Shown here: positions 1 through 6,646 of the stretch, piece by piece
Layout: each line of letters begins with the position of its first letter
Position numbering within the stretch: position 1 is the stretch's first letter
Assembly (NCBI GenBank): GCA_031292735.1
Contig: JARLGP010000246.1
Location: 1-14,326, forward strand
Source of the DNA: Holophaga sp.
GTDB taxonomy: Bacteria; Acidobacteriota; Holophagae; Holophagales; Holophagaceae
Direction of reading: 5' to 3'
Length of the DNA stretch: 14,326 nucleotides
The notes under the pieces: generated by a model
What the model was told of the DNA's origin: nothing
Seen by the model: the letters and a program-made list of their open reading frames with translations, nothing else
The model's database searches: none
Program-made: the position numbers and the translations under genes

Positions 1-97
1 CCGGCCATGGCAAGACAAGGCACGCGAGGTGAGCGATTTGGATAATCGTTCGCCGAGCGTAACGCGGGATTGCCGTGGCCGCTGCCATCACCCGAAG

Positions 98-200
98 GGC
101 GACGTCTGGAGGCCCGCTTCTCGTGTACAAGTCCCTTGAAGGATGCATTAACATCCTCCTGCGGGTCTTGCACACGATAATCAGGCCTCCAGACGTCGTC
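98..200. repeat. ~100-nt imperfect palindrome (long nested hairpin)
   Basis: Bases 100-114 are an exact reverse complement of 184-198 (15 bp). The pairing register continues inward with isolated mismatches: 116/182, 118-119/179-180, 121-126/172-177, 128-131/167-170 and 133-135/163-165. After a one-base shift, 140-145 pairs with 152-157 around a 6-nt CATTAA loop. The whole stretch folds as one long stem with regularly scattered mismatches. It begins about 30 bp past the stop codon of the minus-strand gene ending at 230. No T-tract follows on either side, so a plain Rho-independent terminator fits poorly. A REP/MITE-like palindromic element or a structured transcript is possible. No coding sequence was recognised in 1-229; a weak 5-bp hairpin at 34-48 is the only other structure seen. 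Confidence 0.8.
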
Positions 201-229
201 GCGGGGCCTTCGAATACGTAGACAGGCTC

Positions 230-1648
230 CTAGAACCCCCCCCGGATGGATGCGGTCTTGATGGTCCGGAAACCCGGCGTGGCCTTGACCATCAGGAACG
301 TGGTGGATCCGGGCGCCACGTCCAGGGCGATCTTTTCGCTCCAGTCGTAGGAGGAAAGGGTCAGCTCGTTGCCGCCGGGCGGAAGGAAGAAATGGGCGGA
401 CTGCACTTCGGCCGGAAGGCTGAGCCAGGAACGGAGATCGGCGCTGGTGACCACCTTGGTGGCGATGCTGGCGATCAGCCCGCCGAAGGGGCCGAAGTTG
501 TCCGACGCCTTTTTCTGGGCTTCGATCTTGGCGGCGGCGCCGATGGTGCCGCGCGTGATGATTTCGGGGATCCGCTCCTGCAGGGCCTTCACCTCCAGCA
601 GGCGCATGTCCACCACCTTGCTGGTGGTCTGCCCGCCGGCGGGGGTCTGGATCCGCAGCGCCGGCTGGGGGAACTTGAAGTCGTTGTAGATGGGGAAGGC
701 CAGGCTGAACAGCTTGCCGGACACCGGCATGTTGATGGAAACCTCGGACAGGGGCGGCACGAAGCCGGCCTCGAAGACGACCACGACGGTGCCGGTCCGG
801 CTGTGGTCCACGGGCTGGTAGCTGCGGCCGATCCCCAGCCGGGTCTCCAGCGCTTCCAGGGCGGCGGTGTCCTGGGCCTGGGCGGCCAGGTCCAGGTAGG
901 CCTCCTGGATGGCCGGCGCGTTCGGCGCCAGTTCGTAGGCGCGCTTGATGTCCACCAGCGCGTCGTTGAGCCCGGCGGGCCCCTGGGCGCTGTAGATGTT
1001 GCTGGAAAGGTAGTAGGTGAAGGCGTTCTCGTAGCTGTTGCGCGCGTTCCGCGCGTAGGAATACATTTCCCGGAACTTGGGGTTGGGCGCCGGCACGTCG
1101 GCCTCGGCCGCGTTCTGGTCCTTCTGCGCGGCCTTGGCCAGGGCCTTCTGCCGCCTGGTCCGTTCCATCACCTGGTATTCCTCGGCCTTCTTCACCTCCA
1201 CCCGGGCCCCTTCCAGATCCTGCTTCATCAGGTAATTCATGGCGTTCAGGGTGCGGGCCATGACCTTGTCCTGGCAGGCCCCTTCCCAGGGAAGGACGGT
1301 GTCGTTGGTGAGGGCGGCGCCCGCCTGGCCCGCCACGCCCCCGGCCGAGACCACGGCCCGGCTTTCGTAGTCGTGGGCCACCTTGTCGGCGGCGGCGAAC
1401 AGGTCGATGCTCTTGCCGACTTCGCCGATCATCCGGTAGAAGCTGGCCATCTCATAGAGATACAGCAGCTGGTTGCGGCCGGAGGAGGTGGCGTCCTTCA
1501 GGAACAGATGCTCGGCGGGGGTCAGGTCGCCGGTCTGCATGAGCGGAGGCAACACCGTCGCGAAATCCCTGGGGTGGCTGGCATAGGCGGGTGCGGCCGC
1601 GACGATGGCCGCGGCAGAGCAGGCAAGCACGTACCGGTTCGGGGACAT
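230..1648 (-). CDS. COG3014-type exported TPR-like protein
   Basis: This is a 472-residue exported protein of unknown function. Residues 1-23 look like a signal peptide, with a hydrophobic AAAIVAAAP core and an AYA|S cleavage site. The mature part begins with a helical, TPR-like region containing LYLYEMASFYRMIGEVGKS and an NDTVLPWEG motif. A beta-rich C-terminal part follows, containing VVVVFEAGF, a Glu/Arg-rich helix and RSWLSLPAEVQ. These elements are what I recall for the COG3014 family, whose role is unknown and probably envelope-related. The start at 1648 is chosen because AGGAGG lies 7 nt upstream; an in-frame ATG at 1690 would add 14 residues that look non-coding. I see no lipobox Cys at the cleavage site, although my recollection is that many relatives are lipoproteins. 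It follows the regulator gene on the same strand after 93 bp and could be read through from it or use its own promoter. Confidence 0.75.
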   Translation of the reverse strand: MSPNRYVLACSAAAIVAAAPAYASHPRDFATVLPPLMQTGDLTPAEHLFLKDATSSGRNQLLYLYEMASFYRMIGEVGKSIDLFAAADKVAHDYESRAVVSAGGVAGQAGAALTNDTVLPWEGACQDKVMARTLNAMNYLMKQDLEGARVEVKKAEEYQVMERTRRQKALAKAAQKDQNAAEADVPAPNPKFREMYSYARNARNSYENAFTYYLSSNIYSAQGPAGLNDALVDIKRAYELAPNAPAIQEAYLDLAAQAQDTAALEALETRLGIGRSYQPVDHSRTGTVVVVFEAGFVPPLSEVSINMPVSGKLFSLAFPIYNDFKFPQPALRIQTPAGGQTTSKVVDMRLLEVKALQERIPEIITRGTIGAAAKIEAQKKASDNFGPFGGLIASIATKVVTSADLRSWLSLPAEVQSAHFFLPPGGNELTLSSYDWSEKIALDVAPGSTTFLMVKATPGFRTIKTASIRGGF

Positions 1649-1693
1649 GGAGACCCTCCTTGGATGACCGCATGGAATTTCGAGGTGCAATTC

Positions 1694-1722
1694 ATACTAT
1701 GGCCTTGGACCGGGTTTTCCAA
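1694..1722 (-). promoter_or_regulatory. Possible sigma-70 promoter for the COG3014 gene
   Basis: Reading the minus strand, TTGGAA (1722-1717) is followed after 17 bp by TAGTAT (1699-1694). Each box matches 4 of 6 consensus bases, and the predicted start is near 1687, about 40 nt before the ATG. The same stretch (1702-1726) can fold into a 7-bp stem with one bulged A (GCCTTGG/CCAAAGGC). It could instead be a weak terminator for the upstream regulator. Both readings are tentative. Confidence 0.3.
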
Positions 1723-1741
1723 AGGCTTCCAGGGCGTCCGG

Positions 1742-3733
1742 TCAGGGTTTGGCCAGTTTCCGGTACAGCGAGGTGCGGGAGATGCCCATGGCCCGGGCGG
1801 TGAGGCTGATGTTGCCGCCGTGCAGGGCCATGCGCTCGAGGATCTCCTTGCGCTCCTGTTCGGCCAGCACCTGCTTGATGTGGATCCGGTGCTCGCGCAG
1901 GGAGGGCTCGGCCGGCGCCGTAGGGGGATGCGGGGCGGGGCGCCCGGAGCGGGCCAGGATCTCGTCGGGCAGGCTGTTGATCCCGATGGGGTACTGGCTG
2001 GAAAGGTTGACCAGCTTTTCCACCGCATTCTGGAACTCCCGCATGTTGCCGGGCCAGTCGTACTGCTGCAGGCGGGCGATCACGGCCGGGTCCACCGGGA
2101 TGCTGTGCACCCCCAGCTTCTGGCAGATCCGTTCGTAGAAGATCCGGAACAGCATCGGGATGTCGCTGCGCTGCTCGCGCAGGGGCGGCAGCTGCAGCGA
2201 GATGACGTTGAGCCGGTAGTAGAGGTCCTGGCGGAAGTTGCCCTGGGCGATCTCCTGCAGCAGGTCCTTGTTGGTGGCGCAGATGATCCGGACGTCCACC
2301 AGCAGGGCCTTGTCGCCGCCGATGCGGGTGATCGACTTGTCCTGCAGCACCCGCAGCAGGGAGACCTGCTGGTCCAGGGGCATGTCGCCGATCTCGTCCA
2401 GGAACAGGGTGCCGCCGGCGGCCAGCTCGAACTTGCCCGGCCGGCCTCGCTTGTGGGCGCCGGTGAAGGCCCCCTCCACGTAGCCGAACAGCTCGCTGCC
2501 CACCAGCTCCCGGGGGATGGCGCCGCAGTTGATGGCGATGAAGGGGCCCTGCCGGCGGGCGCTGCGGTTGTGGATGGCCTGGGCGAACATCTCCTTGCCG
2601 GTGCCGCTTTCGCCGCGCAGCAGGACCGTGCTTTCGCTGCTCGCGGCCTGGATGCCCAGCTGGACGGCCTTGGCCAGGGCCTGGCCGCTGCCGATGATGT
2701 CGTCGAAGGTGAAGGTGGCGTGGGCCCCGCTGAACCGGTTGATCAGCTTGTTGATCCGGTGGATCGGGTTGAGGAAGATCACCGCGCTGGTGATGCGGTC
2801 CTGCTCGTCCTTGACCGGCTTGGCGGAGGCCAGGCAGGCGGTGAACTCCGAGCGGGTGCCCAGGTTCAGCTCCAGGTCGTTGAAGGCCCGGCCGGCCCGC
2901 AGCAGCTCGGTCACCGGCTCGCGCTTGTCGATGTACTGGGCGAAGGGGCTGCCCACCAGGGCTTCGGCCTTGCTCTTGAAGATGGTTTCGGCCACCGGGT
3001 TGACCTGCTGGATCACCCCCAGGTTGTCCAGCACCACCACGCCGTCGGACACGGTGAGGAACAGGTTGCTCAGGTGCCGGTTGAGCAGGCGCAGTTCCCG
3101 GTTCTTCAGCTGGACCCGGAGCTGCTGGCGGATCGCCTCCGCCGCCGCCACCACCATGCCGAGGGTGTGCTGGTGGGTGGCTTCCACCGGGCCGGTCATC
3201 TCCAGCACCCCGATCATGGTCTCGCTTTCGTCGAAGATGGGGGCGCCCGAGCAGGTCCAGGGGTGGTGCTTCAGGCAGTAGTGCTCGCCGCCGGAGACCT
3301 GGAACGGGCGCCGCAGCTGCAGCGAGGTGCCGGCGCCGTTGTTGCCGATCTCCGCCTCGGTCCACACCGCGCCCCGGCCGAAATTCAGGTCGGGGGCGTT
3401 CTTGATCACTTCCGGATCGCCCACGGTCTCCAGGATGTAGCCGCGCTCGTCGCACAGGAGCACCACGAAGCTGGAGCTGGCCACGAACTGGTACAGGTTG
3501 CCCATGAAGGGGCGGGCCACGTCGATCAGGCTCTTGCGCTTCTCCAGCAGCAGCTCCAGCTCCGGCCCGGCCAGCTGCCGGGTGCTGCGCCCCTGGAAGG
3601 GGTCGATGCCGGCTTCCCGGCAGCGCAGCCAGGCCTGGGCAATCTCCGGGCGGAGGGTGTCCGCGTCGAGGGTGCCGCTCTGGATGAACCGCTCCCAGGC
3701 CGCGAACGGGGACGAAAGAATGGGTTTGGCCAT
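1742..3733 (-). CDS. AcoR-like sigma-54-dependent transcriptional activator (copy 1)
   Basis: This is a 663-residue enhancer-binding protein expected to activate RNA polymerase-sigma54 from an upstream site. Order of parts: a GAF-like sensor of the AcoR type (about 75-205, with a HYCLKHHPWTCSGAP motif at 151-165), a PAS-like region (about 220-325), an AAA+ domain (about 345-575) and a Fis-type helix-turn-helix (about 630-660, ARAMGISRTSLYRKL). Walker A is GESGTGK at 374-380. The sigma54-contacting GAFTGA loop is intact at 421-426 and Walker B Asp446-Glu447 is present, so the protein should be fully active. No receiver domain is seen, so control is probably by a small ligand at the GAF domain; AcoR relatives respond to acetoin or aldehydes. 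Start: AGGAGG sits 5 nt before the ATG at 3733. A GTG two codons earlier overlaps that site and is rejected. It is transcribed away from the aldehyde dehydrogenase gene, its most likely target. Confidence 0.93.
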   Translation of the reverse strand: MAKPILSSPFAAWERFIQSGTLDADTLRPEIAQAWLRCREAGIDPFQGRSTRQLAGPELELLLEKRKSLIDVARPFMGNLYQFVASSSFVVLLCDERGYILETVGDPEVIKNAPDLNFGRGAVWTEAEIGNNGAGTSLQLRRPFQVSGGEHYCLKHHPWTCSGAPIFDESETMIGVLEMTGPVEATHQHTLGMVVAAAEAIRQQLRVQLKNRELRLLNRHLSNLFLTVSDGVVVLDNLGVIQQVNPVAETIFKSKAEALVGSPFAQYIDKREPVTELLRAGRAFNDLELNLGTRSEFTACLASAKPVKDEQDRITSAVIFLNPIHRINKLINRFSGAHATFTFDDIIGSGQALAKAVQLGIQAASSESTVLLRGESGTGKEMFAQAIHNRSARRQGPFIAINCGAIPRELVGSELFGYVEGAFTGAHKRGRPGKFELAAGGTLFLDEIGDMPLDQQVSLLRVLQDKSITRIGGDKALLVDVRIICATNKDLLQEIAQGNFRQDLYYRLNVISLQLPPLREQRSDIPMLFRIFYERICQKLGVHSIPVDPAVIARLQQYDWPGNMREFQNAVEKLVNLSSQYPIGINSLPDEILARSGRPAPHPPTAPAEPSLREHRIHIKQVLAEQERKEILERMALHGGNISLTARAMGISRTSLYRKLAKP

Positions 3734-3768
3734 GGACACCTCCTCTGCCGCATCCTGGCAAGGGCCAA

Positions 3769-3838
3769 CCTGTAACGGGACTGTCGTCGCTTAGGCTGCA
3801 TGAGTGGAACGCTCAGGTTACACCTTTGCGACAGTTCC
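3769..3838. promoter_or_regulatory. Candidate enhancer (activator-binding) dyads
   Basis: Two interleaved inverted repeats occur here: TGTAAC (3771-3776) with GTTACA (3817-3822), and ACTGTCG (3780-3786) with CGACAGT (3829-3835). They sit about 105-170 bp upstream of the predicted start from the -24/-12 promoter at 3916-3931, the usual distance for a sigma-54 enhancer. They also lie just upstream of the regulator gene start, so autoregulation is possible. Which protein binds is inferred from position only. Confidence 0.4.
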
Positions 3839-3915
3839 GGGCCGCGCTTTCCGGGCTGCCTGGCTAGATCCCTTGTTTCTGAACAGATATCGCATCCCGC
3901 TGGGGCGCCGGCATC

Positions 3916-3931
3916 TGGCATGGTCCTTGAT
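3916..3931 (+). promoter_or_regulatory. Candidate sigma-54 (-24/-12) promoter for aldehyde dehydrogenase
   Basis: TGGCATGGTCCTTGAT matches the sigma-54 consensus TGGCACG-N4-TTGCW at correct spacing. The deviations are T for C in the -24 box and A for the conserved C of the -12 box. The predicted start is near 3942, giving a leader of about 114 nt before the ATG at 4056. A divergent sigma-54 activator next door makes the call more likely; the -12 mismatch lowers confidence. The rest of 3734-4055 shows no ORF or strong sigma-70 promoter. Confidence 0.45.
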
Positions 3932-4055
3932 TGAGTGGTAGCAGTGAACGCGTTTGCAAGAAACCGCGCGCAGCAACGGCCCGCGCCACCCATCACCTAC
4001 GCCGAGGCGGTTGAACCCGTCGCGGCTTTCTGTCTTTTCTGCAGAGGAGAACGCT

Positions 4056-5528
4056 ATGGTGAAGCCCGACAATAACTACAAGCTGTTCATCAACGGCCAG
4101 TGGGTTGACGGCAAGGAAGGCAAGACCTTCAAGGCCACCAATCCCTCCAACGGTGAGCTCCTGGCGACCTGCGTGGACGCCGGCAAGGAGGACGTGGACC
4201 ATGCGGTCACGGCCGCCCGCAACGCGTTCCAGACCTGGCGGCACGTGAGCCCCCAGGAGCGGTCCCGGCTGCTGCTGAAGGTGGCCGACCTGGTGGACGC
4301 CAACGCCGAGCGCCTGGCCATGATCGAGACCCTGGACAACGGCAAGCCCATCCGGGAGACCGCGGGCATCGACGTGCCGCTCACTTCCGACCACTTCCGC
4401 TATTTCGCGGCGGCGGTGCGCACCGAGGAAGGGCAGGCGGTGATGATCGACAAGGACACCATGAGCCTGATCCTGCACGAGCCCATCGGCGTGGTGGGCC
4501 AGATCATCCCCTGGAACTTCCCGCTGCTCATGGGCGCCTGGAAGATCGCCCCGGCCCTGGCCGCGGGCGACACCGTGGTCATCAAGCCCTCCTCCACCAC
4601 CTCCCTGAGCCTGCTGGAACTGGCCAAGCTGATGAACCAGGTGCTGCCTCCGGGCGTGGTGAACGTGATCACCGGCCGCGGCTCGGTGTCCGGCAACTTC
4701 ATCCTCGAGCACCCCGGCTTCAACAAGCTGGGCTTCACCGGCTCCACCGAAGTGGGCTACACCATCGCCGACGCCGCCGCCAAGAAGCTGATCCCGGCCA
4801 CCCTGGAGCTGGGCGGCAAGTCGGCCAACATCTTCTTCCCGGACGCCCCCTGGCAGAAGGCCGTGGAAGGCGTGCTGATGGGCATCCTGTTCAACCAGGG
4901 CCAGGTCTGCTGCGCCGGCTCCCGGGTGTTCGTGCATGAGGACATCTACGACAGGTTCCTGGCCGAGTGCGTGGCCGCCTTCAACAGCGTGAAGGTGGGC
5001 CTGCCCTGGGAGAAGGACACCCAGATGGGCGCCATCGTCAACGGCGACCAGCTGCAGAAGATCCTTGCCTACGTGGAAGTGGGCGTGAAGGAAGGGGCCA
5101 AGCTGGCCTGCGGCGGCAAGCGCATCACCACCGGCGGGCTGGACAAGGGCTTCTTCATGCTGCCCACCATCCTGGCCGGGGTGAACAACAAGATGCGGGT
5201 GGCGCAGGAGGAGATCTTCGGACCCGTGGCCACCTTCATCAAGTTCAAGAACGAGGAGGAAGTGGTGGCCATGGCCAACGACAGCGAGTACGGCCTGGGC
5301 GGCGCGGTCTGGACCAAGGACATCAACCGGGCCCTGCGGGTGGCCAACGCCGTGGAAACCGGCCGCATGTGGGTGAACAACTACAACAACCTGCCTGCCC
5401 ACGCCCCCTTCGGCGGCTACAAGAAGTCCGGCATCGGCCGCGAGACCCACAAGATGATCCTCGAACACCTGACCCAGAAGAAGAACATCTTCATCAGCCT
5501 GAGCGAAAGCAAGGTCGGCATGTACTAG
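4056..5528 (+). CDS. NAD(P)-dependent aldehyde dehydrogenase
   Basis: This is a 490-residue cytosolic enzyme of the ALDH superfamily that oxidises an aldehyde to the carboxylic acid with NAD(P)+. All landmarks are present: Asn154 in PWNFP, cofactor-binding Lys177 (VIKPSS), the FTGST segment (227-231), general-base Glu251 in LELGG, and nucleophile Cys285 in NQGQVCCAGSR. EEIFGPV and PFGGYKKSGIGRE lie toward the C terminus. Length is normal for the family. It resembles acetaldehyde dehydrogenases of the AcoD/ExaC/AldA kind, and the divergent AcoR-like activator supports a C2 or acetoin-derived aldehyde; the exact substrate cannot be read from sequence. Start: ATG at 4056 has an AGAGGAG site 6 nt upstream and begins MVKPDN. 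The frame stays open back to 3954, but that 34-residue extension has no homologous look and falls in the leader. Two hairpins separate it from the next gene. Confidence 0.95.
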   Translation: MVKPDNNYKLFINGQWVDGKEGKTFKATNPSNGELLATCVDAGKEDVDHAVTAARNAFQTWRHVSPQERSRLLLKVADLVDANAERLAMIETLDNGKPIRETAGIDVPLTSDHFRYFAAAVRTEEGQAVMIDKDTMSLILHEPIGVVGQIIPWNFPLLMGAWKIAPALAAGDTVVIKPSSTTSLSLLELAKLMNQVLPPGVVNVITGRGSVSGNFILEHPGFNKLGFTGSTEVGYTIADAAAKKLIPATLELGGKSANIFFPDAPWQKAVEGVLMGILFNQGQVCCAGSRVFVHEDIYDRFLAECVAAFNSVKVGLPWEKDTQMGAIVNGDQLQKILAYVEVGVKEGAKLACGGKRITTGGLDKGFFMLPTILAGVNNKMRVAQEEIFGPVATFIKFKNEEEVVAMANDSEYGLGGAVWTKDINRALRVANAVETGRMWVNNYNNLPAHAPFGGYKKSGIGRETHKMILEHLTQKKNIFISLSESKVGMY

Positions 5529-5543
5529 GGCCACGCCGCACCG

Positions 5544-5572
5544 GGGGAGGGCTCGCCGGAAGAGCCCTCCCC
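5544..5572 (+). terminator. Hairpin after aldehyde dehydrogenase (partial terminator?)
   Basis: An 11-bp perfect stem (GGGGAGGGCTC at 5544-5554 with GAGCCCTCCCC at 5562-5572) closes a 7-nt loop, 16 nt after the stop codon. What follows is GC-rich, without a T-run. It may therefore act as an attenuator or mRNA 3'-end stabiliser rather than a full terminator. Confidence 0.55.
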
Positions 5573-5591
5573 TGCGGCCGTTTCGCCGTTC

Positions 5592-5612
5592 GGGGCGCGC
5601 AGCCGCGGCCCC
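5592..5612 (+). other. Second small hairpin before the DUF3034-like gene
   Basis: GGGGCGCG (5592-5599) pairs with CGCGGCCCC (5604-5612) with one bulged C, followed by GCTTCCTT. It lies between the preceding hairpin and the ribosome-binding site of the next gene. It may work with that hairpin to set expression of the downstream gene relative to the dehydrogenase. Confidence 0.35.
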
Positions 5613-5642
5613 GCTTCCTTCCACTGTTCCAAGGAGAACCCC

Positions 5643-6554
5643 ATGATCCGCACTCCACTCGGCGTTCCTGATGGCAGATTCAGCTTCTGGAAAAGGACAA
5701 GGTCGACGATGAAAAGACCGACGTGGTTCGCTGCAGCCGTGGGGGTGGCCGTCCTGGTGTCGGGCGGCGTGGCCCATGCAGGAGCGCCCTTCGTCGGGCT
5801 CGACGGCGTTGGCGGCATCGCCTTCAACCCGCTGGCCTACCTCGCCGGCACCCCCACGAAGGACTGCTTCGTCGCCAAGCCCGAAGTCGGCATGTGGTAT
5901 ATCGGCCTTTGCAATTCATCGATCGACTGGACCACCTATGGCATTGCGACTTCACTGTGGAAGCGGGTCGAGGTGTCCTACGGCTTCGAGACGGTCGACA
6001 TCAGCAAAGTCGACAACGTCCACAAGAATACTTTCGGAGCCAAGCTCCTGGTGGTGAGCGAGAACGCGAACCAGACGAAGTGGATCCCCGCCATCTCGCT
6101 CGGCGCGAAGCGGAAGAACACCAGCTACAGCGTCGGGGCCGACACCAAGAGCTATGGGTACGATTACTATGTGGTCGCGACCAAGCTGGTCACCCAGCTG
6201 CCGGTCCCGGTGCTGCTCTCGGTCGGCGCGCAGTCCACCAAGGAAGAGGTGACCGGGGTCATCGGCTTCAACAAGGAACGGAAGATCATCCATTACGGCA
6301 ACATTGATTTCATTCCGGTCAGCTGGCTTTGTGTCGGCGCCGAATACCGGTCGGGGCCCGACTACGGTGCTTCCGGCGGCAACTACAAGGATGCCGATTA
6401 CTTCAACCTCCACGCCGCCTACTTCGCCAGCAAGCAGCTCTCGGTGGCGATGGCCTATACCAATGCGGGCAAGAACACCTTCAACGGCGGGGAGGGAGGC
6501 TCCCGTCTCGGCTTCGGCGGCGGCTACGTGCTGAGCATCCAGTACGCATTCTGA
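5643..6554 (+). CDS. DUF3034-like outer-membrane beta-barrel protein
   Basis: A secreted protein of 303 residues, or 281 from the later start. It has a signal peptide (hydrophobic core WFAAAVGVAVLVSGG, cleavage after AHA at 46). The mature chain is made of alternating beta strands rich in Tyr, Gly and small residues, ending in ...LSIQYAF with the terminal Phe typical of outer-membrane barrels. Segments such as VEVSYGFETVDIS, NTFGAKLLV, VGAEYRSGPD and AAYFASKQLSVAMAYTNAGK match what I recall of the DUF3034 family, whose function is unknown. Two starts are plausible: 5643 (AAGGAG 6 nt upstream, the stronger site, giving a long N-region) and 5709 (MKRPTWF, weaker AAGG site, a more conventional signal peptide). 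It follows the dehydrogenase on the same strand across a 114-bp gap with two hairpins. A role in substrate uptake or envelope protection during aldehyde metabolism is only an inference from context. Confidence 0.75.
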   Translation: MIRTPLGVPDGRFSFWKRTRSTMKRPTWFAAAVGVAVLVSGGVAHAGAPFVGLDGVGGIAFNPLAYLAGTPTKDCFVAKPEVGMWYIGLCNSSIDWTTYGIATSLWKRVEVSYGFETVDISKVDNVHKNTFGAKLLVVSENANQTKWIPAISLGAKRKNTSYSVGADTKSYGYDYYVVATKLVTQLPVPVLLSVGAQSTKEEVTGVIGFNKERKIIHYGNIDFIPVSWLCVGAEYRSGPDYGASGGNYKDADYFNLHAAYFASKQLSVAMAYTNAGKNTFNGGEGGSRLGFGGGYVLSIQYAF

Positions 6555-6597
6555 GGGCACGACGACCGGGCCTGACGCCCATCCATCCTGAACCTCC

Positions 6598-6636
6598 GGG
6601 AACGGCCCGCGGCGCTCAGCGCCGCGGGCCGTTCCT
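6598..6636. terminator. Strong bidirectional terminator-like hairpin
   Basis: Bases 6599-6615 pair perfectly with 6619-6635 (17 bp, extended by a G-U at 6598/6636) around a 3-nt TCA loop. It lies between two genes that converge, 44 nt past one stop codon and 12 nt from the other. There is no clear T-tract on either strand, but position and strength suggest it separates the two transcription units. Confidence 0.75.
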
Positions 6637-6646
6637 GGCGCAGCCG

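Noticed and set aside
98..200. Integron attC site
   Set aside because: The palindrome ends lack the GTTRRRY/RYYYAAC core boxes, and there is no integrase or cassette array.
392..3775. Very long plus-strand open frame opposite two minus-strand genes
   Set aside because: Its Gly/His/Val/Gln-rich translation has no domain, and it is antisense to a recognisable activator and COG3014 protein. It is a GC-rich shadow frame.
3993..5777. Long minus-strand open frame opposite the aldehyde dehydrogenase
   Set aside because: It is antisense to a complete dehydrogenase with all catalytic residues; the translation is low-complexity His/Val/Gln-rich.
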